A DNA stretch of 64,000 nucleotides from QHWT01 sp963755695 (GTDB lineage: Bacteria; Acidobacteriota; Vicinamibacteria; Vicinamibacterales; 2-12-FULL-66-21): positions 744,001 to 808,000 of the forward strand of contig CAVWLB010000001.1 in the NCBI GenBank assembly GCA_963755695.1. The letters are read 5' to 3'. Below are positions 59,723 to 64,000 of the stretch, piece after piece. How positions within the stretch are numbered: position 1 is the first letter of the stretch; every line of letters starts with the position of its first letter. Below the pieces are notes generated by a model. The model worked only from the letters and a program-made list of their open reading frames with translations. It ran no database searches and was not told where the DNA came from. Position numbers and translations under genes: made by a program.

Positions 59723-61304
59723 TCAGGTCTCCAAAGGAATAGTGGCCCGCAGCTCGGTCCCTTGACCGGGGGCTGAAATGATCGCGAGCGTGCCGCCGAC
59801 GGCCTCGAGCCGATCCTGGATCGACGCGAAGTCCCAGATCCGCCGTCGCCACGGGATCCCAGCGTCGTCATGACATCGAAGCCGTTCCCGTCGTCGCGGA
59901 CCGAGCACAGAATGGCGTCGCGCTCGGTCGAGAGCGCGATCCAACCGGCCGTCGGGCGGGCGTGTCGCCCCATGTTCGTCAGCCCCTCCTGAACGAACCG
60001 GTACAAGACAGGTCTCGAGGGCTCGCGGATACCGTTGGGCGAGGGACGTTTGCACGGTGACCGGGATCTCCGTGCGCCGCGTAAACGCGCCGGCAATGAA
60101 GCGCACGGCCTCACTCAGTCCGAGGTCCTCGACGACGCGGGGATGAATTTCGTGCGACAGGCGTCGGAGCTGCTCTTCTACCTGGTCGAGCGTGCGGCGG
60201 ACTTCCTTGAGACGCTCGCGGACAGGTTGATCGACCTCACGAGAGACGTCGGCGAGCAGCAAATGTGCGGCGGTCAGGAACTGTCCCGCCTCGTCGTGTA
60301 AGACCCCGGCAATGCGCGCGGCCTCGTCTTCGAGCTGCTGATTCAGACGCTTCAGCGCTTCCTGCGTACGTCGGCGCTGCGTGATGTCGCGGCCGGTCGA
60401 GACAAAATGGGTGATCGCGCCGGTTTGGTCCCGCACCGGCGTAACGGTCTGGTCTTCGTCGTAGAGCCTGCCGTCCTTCGTCTTGTTGGTGACAATCACC
60501 CGCACGACCTCACCACGGAGCATGGCAGCCCAGAAATTCTGGTAGAACGCGAAGCGGCTGGTGGCCGGAGTTCAGAAGACGCGGCGTCCGACCGATGGCT
60601 TCCGCCCGCGAGTAACCGGTCATCAGCTCGAACGCGGGATTCACGTATTCGATGACGCCGTTACGATCGGTCATCATCACGCTGTCGGCCGTCTGCTCGA
60701 TCGCACTGGACAGCTTTTCGAGCGCCTGGGCCAGGCGTTTGCGATCCGCCGCTTCGGTGGCAAGAGCGCCGCTCGTCGCCCGCTGCTCGGTGACGTCGCG
60801 GTACTTGCAAACAATGGCGCCGATGTCGTCGTCGTCGAGCAGGTTGGTCGTCTCCGCTTGAATCCACGTCGACGCGCCGCCCGGCGAGAGGGTGCGAAAC
60901 GCCGAGGAAACGAACCCGCGCGGCGTCTCGGTCAGCTCGACGAGCTTTGCGTGCGCTTCGCAGCGATCGTCCGGGTGGACGAACTCGATGCATGGACGGC
61001 CGACGATTTCGTCGAGTGGACATCCGAGCAGCCGCGTCGTCGAAGGGCTCGCATACACCACGTTCAGATCGCGATTGAGAAGGACAATGCCGTCGGAGCT
61101 GGTTTCGACGAGTACACGAAACCTGCGTGCCTCGCGCGAGACCGCGTCGCCGCGTTCCACCTTGATTGCGTCAAGCGGGTTGTCCACGCGGATCCCGACC
61201 TTCGCGGCGACTTGCGTCAACTGGGCGGGGAACGAACGGTCGCCGGCGTTCGCAGCCGCCGCGGCCCTGTGCCTGCCGCGAAGGGGCGTGTCTGACAGAG
61301 ACAT
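59723..61304 (-). CDS. PAS-PAS sensor histidine kinase (HisKA_3 type), frameshifted
   Basis: No transmembrane segment is seen, so it is probably cytoplasmic. The first PAS domain is FRVLVETSSDGIVLLNRDLN...YRDVTEQR. The second begins SAIEQTADSVMMTDRNGVIE and ends FVSTGRDITQRRR. The dimerisation helix carries the phosphoacceptor His in RIAGVLHDEAGQFLTAAHLL. The ATPase domain has the N-box VQEGLTNMGRHA, the G-box VRDDGNGFD and the terminal GGTLAIISAPGQGTELRATI. Frame changes lie near 60555, 60005 and 59835. The length of about 525 residues is ordinary. It is paired with the NarL-type regulator. Confidence 0.87.
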
Positions 61305-61439
61305 CCAGAGGCCCGAACTACGCGGTATACAAACTTTTTACCTGATAGGGTGTGCAGATTCTACGGCGAGTCGTCGCCTGCGTCAAAGGTCGCTAAAGAG
61401 CAGACTTTCGACTCGTGCCCAGGACGGGCGGATGGCGGA

Positions 61440-61477
61440 AAAGGAACGGACGACGGAAGCTCCGTCGTCCGTTCCGA
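61440..61477 (-). terminator. Intrinsic terminator of the secreted-protein gene at 61482-63794
   Basis: A 15-bp stem, GGAACGGACGACGGA with TCCGTCGTCCGTTCC around AGC, is followed on the minus strand by TTTT. It starts only 5 bp beyond the stop codon. The gap 61305-61439 otherwise holds only the kinase leader. Confidence 0.82.
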
Positions 61478-61481
61478 TGAT

Positions 61482-63794
61482 CTACTTGAGAGCAATGTTC
61501 GCCGTCGCCAATCCGAGCAGCGGCGAGCTCACTCGAATCCGTGTCGGCGCCGTCGAGAATAGAGCGCTGCCGCCCGACGCATTGCGGATGTCGGTGGCCT
61601 GCACTCTCAGGTCCAGCGCCCATGCGCCGGTCGCATCGACGACCGCGGTTCCAATCACCGTTCCCTGCAACAGCGTGCCGTTCAGGAGCCGTCCGTTGTC
61701 GTAGGCGATAGTGAGCGTTTGGCCGGCAAGGACGGTGTCGGTTCCGCTGACCCGCCACCGCAGGGTCGAGCGCACGAAGTCGGCGCGCGCGATGGTAATA
61801 CCCTCCGCCGCCGCGATATTGATCGTTACCGTCACCGGGTTCGACTGTGCCCCCGCTTTGTCGACGGCGCTATAAGTGAACGAGTAACTGCGCGAGATCG
61901 CTGCAGTGAACGTGATGATCCCACCGGCACCGACCACCGCGGTCGCGCCGACTGGCGGCGTCACGATGACCGCGGTCGAGAGATCGGCCTGGCCGTCGAC
62001 ATCCGTGTCGTTGGCCAGGACGTTAATGGCCAGCGCGAGGTTGGGCACTCCAGAGGCGGTGTCCGCGACCGCCACCGGTGGATCGTTCACCGGCGTGATG
62101 TTGATGGTCACGTAGGCTTGCGCCGAGACGGCGCCGTTCACGCTGACGGTGTACCCGATTCCGTCGACGCCGTTGAGGTTGGGACTCGGCGTGTAGGAAA
62201 TCGTTCCATCGGCCGCAACCGCGGCGGTGCCGAGACGGGGCGCCCCGACGATCGTCACGACGACAGTCGGAGGACCGAATACGATTGGTGAGCCATTCAG
62301 TGTGTCGTTGGCCAAAACTGGAATCGACACAATCGGCGAATCCTCCGGAAGTGTGATGCTGTCGCTCCCGGCGACTGGGATTCCACCGCCGCTCGTTGAG
62401 CCAACACCAGTGGTGACCAGCAGATCGGTCATGCCACCGTTCGCCGATTTCACCGTCACCCTCGACGGGGGCGCCGAGCGCGGCGTCTTCAGGAGTTGGC
62501 CGCTCACGAGATCGCCCAGGCCGACCGCGGTCAGGACGGGTAGACCCGCTTGATCGCTGGAGACCGCTTTCACCGACAGCGAGCCGCCGCCCGCCGGATC
62601 AAACAGCGCTTCGGAGATGGTTACCTCGTCGGTGACGCTGCCGTCATAGAAAGTGGGAACCACCTGACCCGTTGGATCTCTCGCGGTGTAGTCCTCGACG
62701 CACACACCCGACGGAGGTGCGGTGGTGATTTGTATCTGTCCCCAGTAATCGCTGTCGGTGTTCGTCATCTGCACCAGGGTTGCTCCGGCAGGCTCGCCAA
62801 GCGCGCCGCCGGCACCGGCGACGCACGGCGCAGTGTAGTAGCCGAGCACGGGCGTGACCGCCGCGGGCTTCGGGCTCGCGGGCAGCCGCGACTGGGACGT
62901 CGGAAACGCCGTGGCGAACACGTCCAGTTTCGTACCGGCAGCCGTCCTCGCGTAGGTCGCTCGATTCACACTGACTTTGCCCGGGATCGTCCCGGTGAAA
63001 TAACGTCCCTGCAGCGTGAAGTCGCTCGTCTCGATCGTCCAGCCGCCGGGGCCCACGATACGAAAGTAGTTCTGAGCTGTGCCAGTCGCGTCGAGGACCG
63101 GGCTTCCGGTGGCCGGACCGAGGCGCGCGGGATCCGCGACATACAGTTTTCCCGGAACGGGTCCTGCAATCGGGGGCAGTTCAGCGCCGCCCGGTAGCGT
63201 CGACGCGGCGAGGAAAGGACCGAACCCGTTCAGAGCGCACGTGAAGTTCCCGGGGCACGCGATCCCGACGTCCTCGGTGTAGAAGAGCCTTTGTCCAGCC
63301 ACCAGGTTTGGAAACACCTTCACGCCGTACGGGTGGTACACGGTGTAGGTGCCGCTGAAGGGAAGGCTTTTGATGTTGACCCGTATGCGGGTGAAGGTGA
63401 TCTGGTCGCCCGGCACGACGGCGCCGTTGACGAACGCGCCTTCGAGCGCGAGTGTCAGGAGAGCCTTGGACGTGACCCCACCGGCGGAGTAGTTGATGCT
63501 GGCGCCCGCTGACCAGTAGAAGTGCTCGTCGAAAAACTGTGTCGGGAAGACTTCAGGTGCAACCGTGTCGGCTGGCAGCAGGAGGCACCAGCCGCCGTCG
63601 AGCTCCGCCTGATTGAGCGGCGTGCAGAATTCAGTCGCCACCCCGGTAGTGTCCTGATACCAATCGGGGTAGCCGTGGACCGGGTTGGTCGGTCCGACGC
63701 GTTCGAGTTGTGCGAGGGCCGGCACCGCACCACCGAACATCAAGAGCACGATTAGAACGCCAATGCGATTGAGCGGCGTCTTATGAAGCAACAT
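61482..63794 (-). CDS. Secreted Ig/cadherin-like repeat protein, paralogue 2
   Basis: The 770-residue product has signal peptide MLLHKTPLNRIGVLIVLLMF, cleaved near PALAQ. The N-terminal domain (LERVGPTNPVHGYPDWYQDT, FCTPLNQAELDGGWCLLLPA, DEHFYWSAGA) matches the protein at 43279-45540 closely. Big_9-like domains follow (LPEDSPIVSIPVLANDTLNG, PPVAVADTASGVPNLALAIN), and the C-terminal module reads ITIARADFVRSTLRWRVSGT. There is no frame change. GGAAGAGG precedes the ATG. Like its paralogue it is monocistronic, preceded by the three-box module (copy E) and closed by a strong terminator. No function is known; four N-terminal Cys shared by both paralogues may form disulphides. Confidence 0.83.
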   Translation of the reverse strand: MLLHKTPLNRIGVLIVLLMFGGAVPALAQLERVGPTNPVHGYPDWYQDTTGVATEFCTPLNQAELDGGWCLLLPADTVAPEVFPTQFFDEHFYWSAGASINYSAGGVTSKALLTLALEGAFVNGAVVPGDQITFTRIRVNIKSLPFSGTYTVYHPYGVKVFPNLVAGQRLFYTEDVGIACPGNFTCALNGFGPFLAASTLPGGAELPPIAGPVPGKLYVADPARLGPATGSPVLDATGTAQNYFRIVGPGGWTIETSDFTLQGRYFTGTIPGKVSVNRATYARTAAGTKLDVFATAFPTSQSRLPASPKPAAVTPVLGYYTAPCVAGAGGALGEPAGATLVQMTNTDSDYWGQIQITTAPPSGVCVEDYTARDPTGQVVPTFYDGSVTDEVTISEALFDPAGGGSLSVKAVSSDQAGLPVLTAVGLGDLVSGQLLKTPRSAPPSRVTVKSANGGMTDLLVTTGVGSTSGGGIPVAGSDSITLPEDSPIVSIPVLANDTLNGSPIVFGPPTVVVTIVGAPRLGTAAVAADGTISYTPSPNLNGVDGIGYTVSVNGAVSAQAYVTINITPVNDPPVAVADTASGVPNLALAINVLANDTDVDGQADLSTAVIVTPPVGATAVVGAGGIITFTAAISRSYSFTYSAVDKAGAQSNPVTVTINIAAAEGITIARADFVRSTLRWRVSGTDTVLAGQTLTIAYDNGRLLNGTLLQGTVIGTAVVDATGAWALDLRVQATDIRNASGGSALFSTAPTRIRVSSPLLGLATANIALK

Positions 63795-63866
63795 GTCCCA
63801 CCTCTTCCTGCATCCTCGCGTCAGCCGAACCGCGGGAATGAAAGTGACGAATCGAGTGCGAGATCA

Positions 63867-63960
63867 AAAGTAGGAGGAGTCAGGCATCGTCACCATCGGG
63901 TGATGTCCCACTTGCGGTGGGGGAAAGTTACCGTTAGTCCCGCGCGGAAAACCCGGTCAG
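63867..63960 (-). promoter_or_regulatory. Three-box promoter module, copy E
   Basis: In gene direction: GACCGGGTTTTCC at 1, GTAACTTTCCCCC at 28, CACCCGATGG at 57 and TACTTT at 87 (plus-strand AAAGTA 63867-63872). It faces the secreted paralogue starting at 63794. The last 40 bp of the window show no further feature. Confidence 0.65.
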
Positions 63961-64000
63961 GTTGATGACGTTGAGGAGGGCGATGCGATCAGAAGCACAC

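Noticed and set aside
43279..63794. PEP-CTERM or LPxTG sorting signals on the secreted proteins
   Set aside because: The C-termini (VRTLNFR, TANIALK, GDQCKG) have no PEP or LPxTG motif followed by a hydrophobic helix and basic tail.

Overview
The window looks like a high-GC chromosome segment from an acidobacterium, most likely of the Vicinamibacteria type. The reasons are two ATPase-less duplicated MacB/FtsX permeases (the acidobacterial duplicated orphan permease family), many secreted Ig-like repeat proteins, a GH144-type glucoamylase-like enzyme, DUF5666 domains and CAATC/GATTG low-complexity arrays. There is no rRNA, tRNA, CRISPR array or phage module. Many genes carry single-base frameshifts that cluster in patches (coxMSL, the multicopper oxidase and the two-component genes are worst; long stretches elsewhere are clean). 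I treat most of these as sequencing or assembly errors in otherwise intact genes.

Layout. 1-1.3 kb: the end of an M16 peptidase, a tiny membrane protein, and a four-helix-bundle (23S intervening-sequence family) gene lying between two oppositely oriented low-complexity arrays. 1.3-5.3 kb: a sodium/solute symporter translationally coupled to an orphan permease. 5.4-9.4 kb: a copper cluster (Cys/His secreted protein, outer-membrane protein, CopA with a YHS domain) whose end abuts a truncated beta-propeller gene. 10-17.3 kb: a prohibitin-like protein, a second orphan permease, a sortase-fold protein that has lost its catalytic His and Cys, CutC, an SDR and a Tat-exported TIM-barrel protein. 17.6-26.6 kb: a giant secreted repeat protein. 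26.5-29.9 kb: a conserved secreted protein, a GH144-like enzyme, and a 163-bp element with perfect 26-bp terminal inverted repeats. 30-39.4 kb: a complete aerobic carbon monoxide dehydrogenase locus (XdhC, MocA-like, XdhC-YHS, CoxD, CoxE, CoxG, CoxM, CoxS, CoxL) with the form I motif AYRCSFR. 39.4-43.2 kb: small metabolic genes and an ankyrin protein. 43.2-64 kb: on the minus strand, two paralogous secreted proteins, a DUF5666 lipoprotein, a peroxidase/multicopper oxidase/CusB/CusA copper operon, small secreted proteins, and a NarL-type response regulator with its PAS histidine kinase and a degenerate kinase paralogue.

The observation I consider most novel is a repeated promoter module. At seven places between 45.6 and 64.0 kb, and more weakly at 17.4 kb, the same three boxes occur with fixed geometry: CACCGGRWTTYCC at position 1, a GGAAAnTTTCCC-like box at about 28, CACCGACT at about 56, and a -10-like hexamer at about 86. 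Every copy points at a nearby start codon. The genes concerned are secreted proteins, the peroxidase-led copper operon and the degenerate kinase, so the set looks like a regulon. The response regulator/kinase pair inside the same block is the obvious candidate regulator, but that link is inference.
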